This document shows, one piece after another, positions 23,715 through 35,344 of a stretch of DNA of 64,000 bases. The stretch spans positions 18,600,001 to 18,664,000 of the forward strand of contig NC_065877.1 in NCBI RefSeq assembly GCF_933775445.1, written 5' to 3'. The notes beneath the pieces are model-generated. The model made no database searches. It saw only the letters and a list, made by a program, of their open reading frames with translations, and had not been told where the DNA came from. Position 1 is the first letter of the stretch, and each line of letters starts with the position of its first letter. The translations under genes and the position numbers were made by a program. The stretch is from Argentina anserina (taxonomy: Eukaryota > Streptophyta > Magnoliopsida > Rosales > Rosaceae).

Positions 23715-24160
23715 TATGCGTAGTACGCTTGATCGCTATTTTTGAGCGTAGTGCGTCCGTCATAGCGTAGTAAACTCTTACACGTAGGACGTCTTTTATC
23801 GCTATCTTTGAGCGTAATGCGTCCGTCATAGCTTAGTGAATTCTTACGCGTAGGATGTCTTTTATCGCTATCTTTGAGCGTAATGCGTCCGTCATAGCGT
23901 AGTGAATTCTTACGCGTAGGATGTCTTTTATCGCTATCTTTGAGCATAGTGCGTCCGTCATAACGTAGTAAATTCTTACGCTTAGGACGTCTTTTATCGC
24001 TATCTTTGAGTGCAGCGCGTCCGTCATAGCGTAGTAGATTCTTACTCGTATGACGTCTTTCATCGCTATCTTTGAGCGTAATGCGTCTGTCATAGCGCAG
24101 TAAATTCTTACGCGTAGGACGTCTTTCATCGCTATCTTTGAGCGTAGTGTTGTAGGTTGA
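23715..24160. repeat. 66-bp tandem repeat array, about 6.5 copies
   Basis: The unit contains TATCGCTATCTTTGAGCGTA, then GCGTCCGTCATAGCGTAGTA, then TTCTTACGCGTAGGACGTC. Units recur every 66 bp (for example GCGTCCGT at 23753 and 23819). Because 66 is a multiple of 3, all frames stay open for long spans and give artificial repeat ORFs on the minus strand. The array sits directly before an LTR-promoter-like region, so it may belong to an LTR or untranslated region. Confidence 0.85.
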
Positions 24161-24229
24161 AAGCAGCGCAATTCGCGCTGTGGGCAGCACGTGTCGTGCA
24201 TGCATTGGGCGGACGTGCCGTGAACGATT

Positions 24230-24640
24230 CAATTTCGTGGGATGTGACGTTATCCGAGAAGACAGTTATTGCATTTAGTTAATGCGTGTGTAACCGAAAC
24301 GTTGCCTCGGTAACTCATGCCACGTGGCGAGATCTGGGTCGACGGCTAAGATGTGAGTAACGGTTTTCTGGATCTAACGGTTAAGGAGTGCTTTTGAGAA
24401 ATCAACGGGCGAGATGTGGTATGAAGTTTACTATAAAAGGGTGAAAGGGATAAGATGGCTGTCATTATCGACAGTTCCAAGTTTTCGAATTCTAAAAACT
24501 CTCTTGTTCCCCCTCTTTTGCTCTCGTCTCTTTTCCTTCAAGCTTTGGACGGAAACTTATCAGGATCTTTGTGTAAATCGTCTTTTTGAGGTATGTTTCT
24601 GATCGGAATCTCTTTTATACGTCTTGTGATTTTAGTTGTT
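24230..24640 (+). promoter_or_regulatory. LTR-like promoter region (TATA box, pyrimidine-rich leader)
   Basis: A TATAAAA box in the context TACTATAAAAGGG lies at about 24428, followed by a CT-rich stretch (24495-24540). Upstream is GCCACGTGGCG (about 24318), a G-box palindrome. This resembles a plant LTR U3-R region, but LTR boundaries were not found. A host promoter is an alternative. Confidence 0.35.
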
Positions 24641-26165
24641 TGTTGGTGGATTTGTGGTTATAGGGTAAATCAGTGGTTGTGGGTTTGGGTTTTTCCGGCA
24701 AATTGGTAGGTTTTGGGTCTGTTTAATCTTTGGATGGGTGTTTTCCGGCTAAGTGGTGTGTTTGTGCGGGTGGTGTGGATGAGTTTTGGCCGCTAACTGA
24801 GTTTGATGTTCTTCGTGTTCTTCATGTTCTTCATGGTCTTCAAACTCTTTCTTGCGAGGTTCGTAGGATAGATCTAATTAACTTTTTGACTTCTAGTTTT
24901 AGGTTGTTCGTCTTTGCCTTCGGTGTTGCTTGCTGCGGCGTAATGCCTAGGATAAATATACTAACTGACAGCGATTCCGCGCCTGCAGATTGTATTGGTT
25001 TGCGTCATCATCCTCTGGGTTGTGGACGAGTGAATTGGAGGCAAACTATTTGAACTTGGTGCGGCGAAGCGGTGGAAACGACTCGCGCTGTGAGGATCGT
25101 GCTTCTGTCTTTGCAAGGGTGCTAGCGAATTGGGAAACAAGTGAATCGTCAGGCACCATGGAGTCAAGACATGAGGAGGTTGGAGAGAGTGAGGCGTATT
25201 TGAGCGTATTGCGAGTGCCTCAGGGACTAGTACTTCGGACCCAACACTGAGTCCAGCGCTTGCAAGGCGTTGGCTAGACGGCGGAGCGTAGAGGTCAGAG
25301 GTAGGGGAACAGCATGGAGCTGACTCCGCTGCGGTGAATGGCTACGTGGAGGAGTTCAAGTTACCTGCCACGGTCGTTGCTCGGGCAATTGGGCTTGATG
25401 AGTTTGGCTCGATGCTGCCTGATGAGTACGCGCTGGTTAGTCCTTCCGTACTACGTCTTGGGTCCGCTCGGGGGTGTTCGACCCAGAGACAATCAAGGAC
25501 GAGACCCTCCCCATCTTTGAATTAGGGCACTCTGATTGACGTTTCCATGGGTTACAAACCCCACAACAGTCACAAATTAGCCCAACCCGGAAACACCCCC
25601 CCCCACCTAAACTTAAAACCCAGAGAAAGCTAAGACACACAAACCTAGGGTGATTGTAGTCGGACTAGAAGTCGATCTTGGTGGTTGCAAACGTCAGAAT
25701 ATTCTTCATTTACTATTCTCTCAAAACTCAAACAAAGCAAAAGAGAAACCCAAATTCTTCTCCTTCTATATATGAGCACCAGCTTTAATCTAAGCTGATT
25801 CCAACAGTCCACAATTGTTCGATCATCGCCATGTGCCCCACCAACCCTCAAAACACCTCGATTCCCCAACTGACGCGTCACACACGTGCACAAAACCCGG
25901 TAACTCTAACAACTTCCCCAGGCGTCATCATAACGTCCGACGTCAGCGACGTCTTGCTTTCTCAAGGGACCCACTCGTGTCCATGACATTAACCTGCGGG
26001 AAGATGGTCACTTACCCCGACCCGTCTTGGTTAATTTAAATGGTCATTCCTTGACAAGGGACTTTAGGGACTCATCTTTTTATTCCGGACAAATATACAC
26101 CAAATAACCCGGGCCACTCGCTAGATCTATGGGTGCTTTGGCTGCTAGTTAACCCACGAGCCTAG
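24641..26165. other. Unassigned region, possible captured gene fragment on minus strand
   Basis: No domain recognised. Two features stand out. On the plus strand, frames at 24990-25250 and 25334-25525 stay open with ordinary amino acid composition. On the minus strand, a promoter-like stretch (CACGTG at about 25883, TATATATA at about 25765) is followed by CT-rich and UTR-like sequence, then an ATG at about 25513 opening the short peptide MGRVSSLIVSGSNTPERTQ (to about 25437). This may be a host-gene first exon carried by a transposon, but no source gene is known to me. Confidence 0.25.
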
Positions 26166-26167
26166 CA

Positions 26168-29085
26168 CCGATATCCTTTACGACTTCGGAATGCAAATGA
26201 GACATATTCATGGACAGACAGGTTTTTCCAGGAACTACTTGACATATTTGCTAAGTGTTTGCCCGAAGGTGCAAACCTTCCTAAAACCTTATATCAAGCG
26301 AAGAAGTTATCTGATGATTTAGGTTTTAACTATATAACAGTGGATGCATGTCCTAATAGCTGCATGTCGTTTAGAAAAGATGATGCTGATCTTGATGCAT
26401 GTTTAATATGTAAAGCATCTCAGTGGAAAGATGGAGGTGGAGTATGTTCTGGGGTTGGGTCAGAGAAAAGGAAACTTAAGGCAGCGAAGCAAGCAAGATA
26501 CTTTCCGTTAAAGCCACAATTATAGAGATTGTTTGTCCTCTAAGACAGCAGACCTAACGAGATGGCATGTTGAAAAACGTGCAGATGATGGTGTCTTTAG
26601 GCATCCGATAGACACTCTTGCTTGGAAAGATTTTGACACCAAACACCAAAGTTTATCTGTTGAGGTTCGAAATGTAAGGCTTGGCTTAGCTTCAGATGGA
26701 TAATCCATTCGGAACTATGAATATAGCTTACAGTACTTGGCCTATCATGTTGGTTCCATACAACCTGCCACCACTTTTATTGATGAAGCAGCCTTATATT
26801 TATCTATTTTTGCTCATTGATGGACCGAAGGGACCTGGTAATCGGATTGATGTCTACATGCAGCCCCTGATTAAGGAACGGAAGGAACTGTGGGAAGAAG
26901 CATTACAAACTTATGATGCTTCAACCAACCAGATGTTTCAATTGCATGTTGCATTGCTGTGGACAATCAATGACTTTCCTGCCTTGGTAAATTTATCGGG
27001 GTGGAGTACAAGTGATGAATATGCTTGCCCAACTTGTAGTTTTGATAAAAGATCAAAATGGCTGCCCAATGGTAGAAAGTGGTCATATGGAAGTAGTAGG
27101 AAGATGGTTGCCTTATGATCACAAGTACCAGAAAGATTCCAAGTCCTTCAATGGTTCACAAGAATATGCAGGACCTCCTGAAAGAAAGTCTTGTACCGAT
27201 TTGCTTGCACAACTTGAATCCAACGGTGTACTTACAGAGTATAAAAAGGAGGATATGTTAGTGAGGCACAGGCTTGGGCCGGAAAGACCAGAAAAAGATC
27301 CTTCCAAGAAGAAGAAGCACAACTGGAAGAAGAAGAGCATTTTCTATGAGCTTCCTTATTGGCAGTTCAACCTCTTACAATACAACTCTGATGTCATGCA
27401 TTCAGAGAAGAATTTCGCAGACAATTTTCTTGGCATCGTAATGGGAGCTCCTGGCAGAACAAAGGATAATTTGAATTATCGGCGTGATCTTGAGTTTTTG
27501 AAAATTAGAAACCATTACCATGTAAAGACAAGTGAGTCAGGTTCTGAATACTTTGAGCGTGCTGAGTATGAGATGAGTAAAGAAGGAAAAAATACATTCT
27601 GCTCAGCCTTATTTGATTGTAGAATGCCTGACGGTGCTGCTTCTAGTATTGCAAAGCATGTGAAGAAGATGGATCGTACCATTGGAGGTCTAAAAAGTCA
27701 CGACATGCATATTCTTCTACAACAACTTATTCCCTTGTGTATACGACAATCTTTACCGAAGCATGTGGTTGAAGTACTGATTGATGTTGGGAAGTTTTTT
27801 AAGGTGTTGTGCTCGAAACTTCTCTGTGCTATTGACTTAGAAGAGGCGCGTTCTCTCATCATCGTTACCCTTTGTGATCTGGAGAAGATATTTCCACCAT
27901 CATTTTTTGATGTTATGGAGCATTTACCTATCCACCTAGTTGAGGAAGCATTAATTGGTGGTGTTGTCCAGCTTCAGTGGATGTACCCCATCGAAAGGTA
28001 CTAAATTATGTATGACAAATGGCATGTCCAGAAGCATTAATAGCTAATGAATATCTGATGGAAGAATGCATGAGCTGTAGTAGCCAATACCTTGAAGATG
28101 TGGAGAGTCATTCAAACAAACCTTTGAGAAGAAAGATCGACGATGTTGACTCTAACAAGGGAAAGACTTTTCTGCTCCCAGAAGTTACTCGATCACAAAT
28201 TTATCGTTGGGTCTTGTTTCATACTGATGCAATCACACCATATCCGAGGTGAGTTATAAAGATTTTGTATATTTGCATCTACTTTAACATATTATTTTGA
28301 TGATTGACATGCCACTGTATATAATTTCAACCTTTGCTGATCATTTGTCAAACTATGCAGGGAACATTTGGTGACAATTAAAAATACTTATCCTAATATC
28401 GATGAGAACATCGTGGCACGTATGCATTTTGATGAGTTTACGGATTGGTTTTAAGGCACATGCGAGTTGATCACAGCTGCATTTATATTATTATGTTTAA
28501 TTACAGGTACTTTTATAAAGGTTGCTTACATATTGCCTCTAAAACAGGTGTTGACTTTGCAAAATCAAGGAGATATGTCTATATCAAAAATACATTGTCA
28601 CTCTGTCTAATTATCCAAGTCGTTCAGCAAGAAAGGTGAATTCCTATAATACTAGTGGCTACTATTTCCGTGTGAAGAGTATTGATAACGCCCGAACCAG
28701 ATAAAATAGTGGAGTGGCTTTAAAGGGAGACATTTTACCGTATTATGGGAGGTTGACTGAGATTATCAAGATCACCTACTCAACATATGTTAACTATGTG
28801 ATTTTTAGGTGTGAGTGGGCACATCCTACAGCATGGGTGAAACTAGATCCTTTTAAGTTCACCCTAGTTAACTTCAAAAAGTTGTTATATCAGCATGATA
28901 GGGTTACAGATGAACCATTCATCTTGGCATCTCAAGCTTGTCATGTGTGGTATAGTCCAGATCCCTCAGGAGATGGCTGGTTAAATGTCACTGAAGTACA
29001 TTCAAAAGATTTTTCCTATGTGCAAAGTGACTGCAACGTCGATAAAGAAATGGAGTTTGTGGATGATATTGAACCAAATGAATAG
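26168..29085 (+). pseudogene. TNP2-like CACTA transposase, frameshifted
   Basis: The protein family cuts and joins CACTA transposon ends. Motifs in order: SWTDRFFQELLDIFAKCLPE (about 26205), DACPNSCMSFRKDD and KASQWK (26343-26433), ARYFPLKPQL (to 26522), then after a frame change RLGLASDG and NPFGTMNIAYSTWP (about 26680-26740), GPKGPGNRIDVYMQPLI, LLWTINDFPALVNLSGWST and YACPTC (to 27040). After a second frameshift near 27090 come KKSIFYELPYWQFNLL, SDVMHSEKN, GGLKSHDMHILLQQLIP and FPPSFFDVMEHLPIHLVEEA, ending QWMYPIER (28002). The C-terminal part follows in other frames (28019-28252; 28714-29085, with the DUF4216-like ILPYYGRLTEIIKI and FTLVNFKKLLY). At least three frame breaks exclude a working product. 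Confidence 0.9.
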
Positions 29086-29343
29086 GCTTAAGGGCAGTAG
29101 AGATATTAATATGCCTGAATTTTTTATTTTGGGTTTTCAGGTTGTATTGATGTTTGAAACTAATGAAATGATGATTTTGAGTGTAGAATGACCAGCAGCT
29201 GATTATATCGTGCATTTTGCCTTTTCTTGTTTGGTTTAAGTGTCATATGAAATGCATTTGTTGTTCTGATCATGCATATATTGTTTTATGTGCTTCTAAA
29301 TAACTTGTCGTTAACTTACTGTATTTTGTAGGTACTGATCAAC

Positions 29344-31050
29344 ATGAAGAGAACAAGGGCTTGTAGACCGCGTGACATGGCAGAGTTGTTGAATCCAAGT
29401 GGTTCAAGTTCAAGCTGGATAAGTAGCTCATCACACTCATTAAATTCATATCATCGTCGTCCACCTTTATCACCACCGGTGCCTTCAACTACTCCCCCTC
29501 CTCCACTGCTTTCTTCAGAGCCTACTTCACCCTCAGGTTCGTACTTCTTTTATATCATTTTTTTCTTGTTTGAAATTCTCCAACAGTAAAGTATTCGACT
29601 ACTACAAAAGTGCTACTAATCGACTTCCTTGTCAGATGTTGAAGCACAACATGTTGCCCCCTAAAGGTCACAACAAAGGTATCCATAAGTGGAACACTGG
29701 AAAAAAGGTGCACATTGATTTTGACGACAAATTCCAACCTATCAGACCAAGAGTTGGGCAGTTCAAGTCACAATTAGGCCAGATTGTGCATGATGGCTAT
29801 AGGATTCCAATGACAACTTTGGATTGGAAATCTGTTAATCCTAAGGTCAAGAAAGGAATATGAGCAGAGTTCAGGTATACACTGTATTCATAAATGTTTT
29901 AAGGCTTGAAAACTATTTACTTTAACTACTTTCTTTATTTTTCTATATGACGTACAAAGAAACTTGATTGATTATCCATAAGGATATAAGCCTATTTGTC
30001 TTAAATGCTGTAATAATCTGTGGAAGGACAACAAGGGCAAGACGAAAGCCGCATTTTTTGAGAAAAAAAAACACAATCCAGAGCTCCTTGATATGGTTCC
30101 TTGGCATATTGTGTCGGATCAGTGGCATGTGCTTGTTAGGTACTGGAGCTCTGAGGATATGCAGGTACAAGTCTTATGTCATTTAATTCCCTAAATCTTA
30201 GCCAATTAGGTAGGATAGACTGTAATTGTGAGCAACGTGGACTAGTTCCTAATCTGAGTACTTATTTGGTAGATACTAGCAGTTCCCTTTCTTGCTTTAC
30301 GTGTGTTATTTGACATTTTCTACATCTTATGTTATTTTTCAAATTATTTGGTAGGCAATTTCTCATAGAAATTCCTGCAACCGAGAGCAACATGGACAAC
30401 TTCATCATACAGGACGAACAAATTTTGCACAAATAAGACATGACATACGTACTTGTGTTCATTTTTAGTTATTGACTGATGACTACATTATAATTTATTA
30501 GTATTGAATTTGTTATACTGACTATTAAATCTTGGTAGATGAACAAAGTGGAGAAGAAACCTCAAAGATGAGCATGTGGATAAAAACTCGCAATGCACTT
30601 CATCCAGAAGTTGCCGCAATCATTGTACGTTTAAGTTTATGGTTATATAATTAATACTTGTGTTTTCTCATTCATTTTTTCCCTTGAAACTAATCAGCCA
30701 ATTTTTAATTAATACGCAGGAAAATTATGCAAGATTATTAGGGAAGAGGCTGAGGACCAACAAGACTCCATTGTTGTCAAAGATCGTATATTTCATCACC
30801 TTATTGGAGATAATTGTCATGGTTATTGTCGAACCTATGGTGTTGTTGTCCCACGTTGTTTGGTGTATACAAAAGAACATGTGGCAGCACCTATTAGCAC
30901 TGAAGACCTTATAAAGCAAGTCATTGAGGAAGTAACCGAGAAACTGGAATAGTGTTTCCAAAGGAGATTAGATGAGACGGTTAAAGGCCTTATTGAGCGA
31001 TTCCAATGTGACTGCCCTGAGGGAAGAAGCAGGACTGCACATTCAGTTGT
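29344..31050 (+). CDS. Transposase_24 (Ptta/En/Spm)-like CACTA accessory protein, multi-exon, possibly decayed
   Basis: The first exon (29344 to about 29536) gives a Ser/Pro-rich N-terminus starting MKRTRACRPRDMAELLNPSG. After a GT-AG intron, exon 2 (from about 29587) has GKKVHIDFDDKFQPIRPRVG and GQIVHDGYRIPMTTLDWKSV. Later exons give WHIVSDQWHVLVRYWSSEDM (about 30100-30160), CNREQHGQLHHTGRTNFAQI (about 30375-30430), EETSKMSMWIKTRNALHPE, and DNCHGYCRTYGVVVPRCLVY (about 30810-30870). These match the order of the plant Transposase_24 family (subterminal-repeat-binding partner of TNP2). Exon ends are not all fixed, and I cannot tell whether one full frame survives. Confidence 0.65.
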
Positions 31051-32220
31051 AAGTGAATTTCTTATATGTACAAGCATTGTTAATATTTTGAAGGTTTCAG
31101 CATTGATCCTTTTTTTAGAAGAATTGAGAATTTTGATAATTAGTTTTCAGTACTTGTGGTGTTTTCAAGTACATAATAGTTTGTGTTGTGCAGTTGGCTT
31201 GTCTACATATGAAGTATGAACTTGGTCATTTTTAAACTCGTTGATGAGTAGTTTTCAACACCTGTGGTTTTTTCAATACGGTTTACAAATAATTGTTTTT
31301 GTTAGAATGAATGATTTGAAGTAGGGTTTAGCATGAAAAAGAGTTAATTTGGTACTTTGGTATAATCAAGTTATGCCAACTGTACTGATTTTGTTTTCTT
31401 AATTCAATATTGCATATGTCACTTGCTTTATTTTGTATATGGTTTTGAAGATTATAAAGTTAGGTCAGTGGTTGAAAGAATTCTTTACAACCATTTATAC
31501 TAAGGCCTAGTCTATAGCAGTCCATTTTCCTCAACAGCCCAGTATTGCTGCCAATCATGTAATAGCTTAGCATGTGTGAGCTGCACTGTGCATACCTCTG
31601 TCTTTTGTATTCCTCTGAGGACTATATGTATTAGCTCCCACCTCTTTCAGAGGTATCTATGAAATATAACCAATCCCGTTTCAATCCTTTAAGCTTTCAA
31701 TTCTACAACTTTCCTTTTGTTCTTGAATTTATGCCCATTTCCATTTTAGTGCTACTGTGGTTGTATCATAATGCAATCAGTGGCTATAATGTGAGGAGGG
31801 AGTCTGTAGGAAAGCAGGGAACTAGCAGCATTGGGAAAGAATCAACTAATGAGGAAGGACTTGATTCACATGGACATCATGATCGTGTTGTTGATGATGG
31901 GAGGCATGATCTATCGCCCCCAAACTAATTAATATGCAGGTTATTTCTTAATTTTAACATGTTAAGACTAAGTTTGAATAGTGGTGGCTTTCTTTAAGCA
32001 GTATAACTCTTTTGTTTTAGTTGATAATGTGTTGGGATATGGAATATTGTTCTTAATTGACAGTTGGTTTTGTATCCAAAGGAATGACTTATTCAATTGG
32101 TATTACTTTGCTTTTGTGTTGGATTGAATGATTGTTGTGATGATATAATGTTGGTTGTGAAAAAAGTGCACATATTGAATAAAGATTGCATGAGATTTGA
32201 ATCAGGTCTTTTTACCTTTT
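31051..32220. other. 3' part of the CACTA element before the subterminal repeats
   Basis: AT-rich, intron/UTR-like. A possible last exon (about 31788-31928, reading RRESVGKQGTSSIGKEST and ending SPPN) may belong to the Transposase_24 gene, but no splice junction was proved. Confidence 0.35.
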
Positions 32221-32224
32221 GGCT

Positions 32225-32677
32225 TCTGGTAAAAATGAAGCTCGTTACAGCCAAATGCCGTAGCAAAATTGTAATAGCCAGCTACAGGTATTTCTGTTTT
32301 TGCGATGGTAAAATAGACGTCACAAATATTGTCCCTTTTTAAAAAAAAAAGCGGGAAATATAAACAATATTTGGCGGGAAATTCCAAATTATAAACATTT
32401 GCAACCGCAATTTACCGTCGCCATGTATAAGCATTCGGTGACGTAACGACATATTTGCGACGAGAATATTCAATAGCAAACTATCACGACGGCACATTTT
32501 TGTGGTCACCAAATAAGTTGACCACAGCTAATTGTCGTAGCGGTTGAGTTTTGCCACCCACCTATGCGCAACGCATCAATTGCCGTAGCGACGCCGTCGC
32601 AAATGAGCATTTGCGACGGCAAATTTACTTTTAGCTACGGTTATGCGCCGTGGCCAATTGAATTTTTTTTTATAGTG
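32225..32677 (+). repeat. CACTA 3' subterminal repeat region and terminus
   Basis: It contains repeated words GCCGTAGC, TGCCGTAGCGACG, TTGCGACGGCAAAT and TTACCGTCGCC in both orientations, plus TTTGGCGGGAAATT and GCGGGAAAT. These are the transposase-binding subterminal repeats expected in En/Spm elements. The terminus is the TATAGTG at 32671-32677. Confidence 0.75.
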
Positions 32678-32904
32678 GTCGTTCAGTAGAGGAGAGAGAA
32701 CAGAGAGTTCTTCTCTCTGTGTTGTCGAACAGAGAAGGATAAATGATGAAGAAAGATGGCACTAGGCCTAAAATAAACATGGGTTTTTGGGCTGAAACAA
32801 GTGGCCACGACTTTGGGCAAATTTAAGAATAGAAATAGGCTTTCTTTTAAGCCTGGTAGTAAAAACTCCAAATCAAATAATAGGAATTCAGCCAAAGGTA
32901 ATGA

Positions 32905-33121
32905 ATGATCTATGTTAATCTAACGACCAAAGTGAAGTCGCGTAAAACATTTTGAAAACACAGGAAAATAATTTGTAAAATCAGAAAAATATTTTAAAAC
33001 GTCAAAAATACTGATGGCGACGTATAGTGTAATATTAACGTATTAAATTATGTTATTCGACAAATGTCGATTAATTAGTTCTAATGTGTCAGTTAATTGA
33101 AATAAAAAATCTCGAGTATTA
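32905..33121. repeat. Dispersed repeat, copy 2 (copy 1 at 2850-3062)
   Basis: Diverged direct copy of 2850-3062. It lies between the CACTA terminus and the LINE remnant; the sequence 32678-32904 probably belongs to the same LTR-like family. Confidence 0.6.
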
Positions 33122-33239
33122 TAATAGAATTAGCTACTTTCAAAAAAGACTATGCCGAAATTTTGACATGCCTTTTTTGGAGATGGTCACCGCATGACTT
33201 ACTTCAGGTATTAAGGTTATATTTAGGGCGGGTCGGCTC

Positions 33240-34581
33240 AATTTAAGTTAATTGGTTACCAGTCAGCAACCTTAGCCCACCCTTATGCACACGTGGCTTC
33301 GTAGAAGGACCCGCAACAGCTGACGTGGAACTATCCCTTCTATCAACCGACTGAGAAAGACCTAGGGTTTCAGAACCCAGATTCCGATCAGAGACAGACG
33401 GAGAAGACGGTATATAATTTCCCAGCCGCAACCCAAAGAGTAGAGACAAACCAACCCAATCTTTGCAAGTAACGATTATCCGGCCTCCTCTGACGTCGAT
33501 CTGGCCGAGAATAACCAAGCGGAGGGTGAATAACACGATTCCATTGATGTTGAGTCACTGTAGCATGAGGCAGATAGGGGAGAGCAGACATAGCAGGACC
33601 AAACTTAACCCAATCAGGATGCCGAGAATACAGACGACTGGAATTAATATGCCCCAAACGAGAACACTTATAAGTTATACCAGAACCAAGAGAGGCGCTC
33701 ATACTTCATCTCTGCCCAAACTGGATGACCTGGAGCAATATCAAACCAAAAACCTAGACAAAGTGGCTTTCTTGCATCAACCTAAACTCGAAAACGAAGG
33801 AAAACCGGATTAACTTCATCCAAGTCTGGAACATCCATCTCAAGAATAGAACCAACATCAACTCCTATCCTTTGAGCAATGGAATGAGTAAGATTACCCA
33901 GTTGCAAACCATGCACCTGAATCCAGAACGGAACAAAGTGAAGCGTTATATCCTCCAGACGACACTGAGGAGGCCATCGATGAATGGACATAGTATACCC
34001 AAGAACTGACCAGGGACCATTATCAAGGATATGATCAGCAGCAGCTTCCGTCGGAGCCACAACAAAAAAAGTGGAATGACCACGAATCAGTTCCATCCTA
34101 AACCTGCCAATTTCAGCCCAAGCAGAGAAAACATTATTGATAACAGATTGTGCATGGATAGAGTCATCAGAGATTACTGCTGCCACCAGATGAATATCCC
34201 TCACACGAGATGCATATTCTGGAAGAGGAATATGGATAAACAACGACCCTCGAGGAATAACTTCCGCCGATCTAGACATCGGAGGAAAACTAGAAATCCG
34301 AGTAGGGGTCTCATTAGAGGACATAGGGAGAGGGGTGGGTTCAGGGCCGGCCGTGAAAAATTTGAGGCCCAGTGCAAAGAAAAAAAAATGGGCCATTCCC
34401 CATACAAAAAAACAAACAGAAAAAAAAATTGGCCTTTATATTGAAAAAAAAACAAACAAACAGAAAAAAAAAAATTTGGCCTTGGCCCAGTACTACCTCA
34501 CTGGCTGCCCCCCCCCTCAGGGCCGGCCCTGGGTGGGTTGTGGTGGAGGGGAGAAGGAGAGTGAGGATAATTAGAGTCCAT
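33240..34581 (-). pseudogene. LINE-type retroelement ORF1 remnant (DUF4283 plus CCHC zinc knuckle), split by a hAT MITE
   Basis: On the minus strand, the ORF begins with MDSNYPHSPSPLHHNP (ATG at 34581-34579), is cut by the MITE (34342-34531), and resumes PLPMSSNETPTRISSFPPMS. The DUF4283 domain covers about 34270-33800: HLVAAVISDDSIHAQSV, AWAEIGRFRMELIRG, STFFVVAPTEAAADHIL, NGPWSVLGYTMSIHRW and FVPFWIQVHGL. It then runs as MDVPDLDEVNPVFLRFRV to a stop. In another frame follow KYERLS and YKCSRLGHINSS, the start of the linker and CCHC knuckle of these proteins, missing its first Cys frame. No endonuclease or RT follows. DUF4283-knuckle proteins are the nucleic-acid-binding ORF of plant LINEs. 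Confidence 0.8.
34342..34531. mobile_element. hAT-type MITE, 190 bp, with perfect 8-bp target duplication
   Basis: The left end CAGGGCCGGCC (34342-34352) and right end GGCCGGCCCTG (34521-34531) are perfect inverted repeats. GGTGGGTT is present on both sides (34334-34341 and 34532-34539), an exact 8-bp target duplication. The inside is A-rich with repeated AAACAAACAGAAAAAAAA words and no coding capacity. It lies inside the LINE ORF. Confidence 0.92.
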
Positions 34582-35344
34582 TATGAAGTCTGAATTGCAC
34601 TTGTGAGGAGAGGACGGGCACATTGTAATTGCATGAGAAAATAAAATAGGTACCATGCAACTATGAAGAACAAGCCACACGTTCTAAGTGATCAGAGAAG
34701 TACACAAATCGTACAAAGCTAATAACCAAACCCGTAGAACGGCTGTGAAGAAAAGAGAGGGTACTCTTAGGTAAAGCTTTGCATGACGAACAGGTGGGAG
34801 GGAAAGAACATAGGACACAGAGTAGTAAATAAAAGGTTGCCAAGTAATCCAGAATAAGGAGGAAGAGATAGATGATACGAAAAAATAAGAAAGGAATAGA
34901 AGGATGAAAGAGCTAGGGGTGGAAAAACAAAAAACCATACTCAACTGGGATTGGTGCAAGAAGCACCTGGACTGATAAGAAAACTTCCACCCACAGAGGA
35001 GAGAGGAATTCAAGCTGGTACACAGCTCCGAGGTTATGAGACGAGTAGTGTGATGTCCCAACACATAATGTCTAGACGGACCCAAAACAAATTGAATTAA
35101 ATTGGTTAATTATCTTAAGGTTTTGATTTAGAAAATGGATGGCCGAACATGCATGTAACTAAAATGCCAACACGTAGTTGTAATTGAGAGAGAGTGATGA
35201 TCTCTATCACAATGCCACGCATGCGCTCTGGATCCGAACACACCGATCTCTCACGAACAGAATCCGCATTTTTCTTCTTTGTTCGTGAATTCGCACTCGA
35301 ACACCCCGTTTGGTCTAGAATTGAGATTTCAAAGCCATCCCAAG
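34582..35344. other. Spacer between LINE remnant and clathrin light chain gene
   Basis: The left part (to about 35090) is likely the LINE 5' untranslated region; an open minus-strand frame of 133 codons there has no recognised domain and a biased hydrophobic composition. The right part should hold the promoter and 5' UTR of the clathrin light chain gene. No clear TATA box was fixed. Confidence 0.4.

Larger units (their letters stand above)
26168..32677 (+). mobile_element. CACTA (En/Spm) transposon, 5' end not found
   Basis: The segment carries two typical genes in the usual order: a TNP2-like transposase (26168-29085) and a Transposase_24 (PF03004)-like gene (29344-31050). It ends with TTTTTTTTTATAGTG (CACTATAAAA on the other strand) at 32677. 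The last 450 bp hold subterminal words such as CGTAGC, GCGACGGCAAAT and GCCGTAGCG in both orientations. The base triplet after the end is GTC, the expected 3-bp target size. No matching CACTATAAAA start was found upstream of 26168, and the transposase begins abruptly without its N-terminus, so the left part seems deleted. Confidence 0.85.

Noticed and set aside
23572..24232. Minus-strand ORFs of 172 and 122 codons with a repeated peptide
   Set aside because: They are translations of a 66-bp tandem array whose period is a multiple of three; all frames stay open, so openness is no evidence of a gene.
34684..35085. Minus-strand ORF of 133 codons
   Set aside because: Hydrophobic, serine-rich composition without a domain, directly upstream of the LINE ORF1; most likely untranslated LINE leader.
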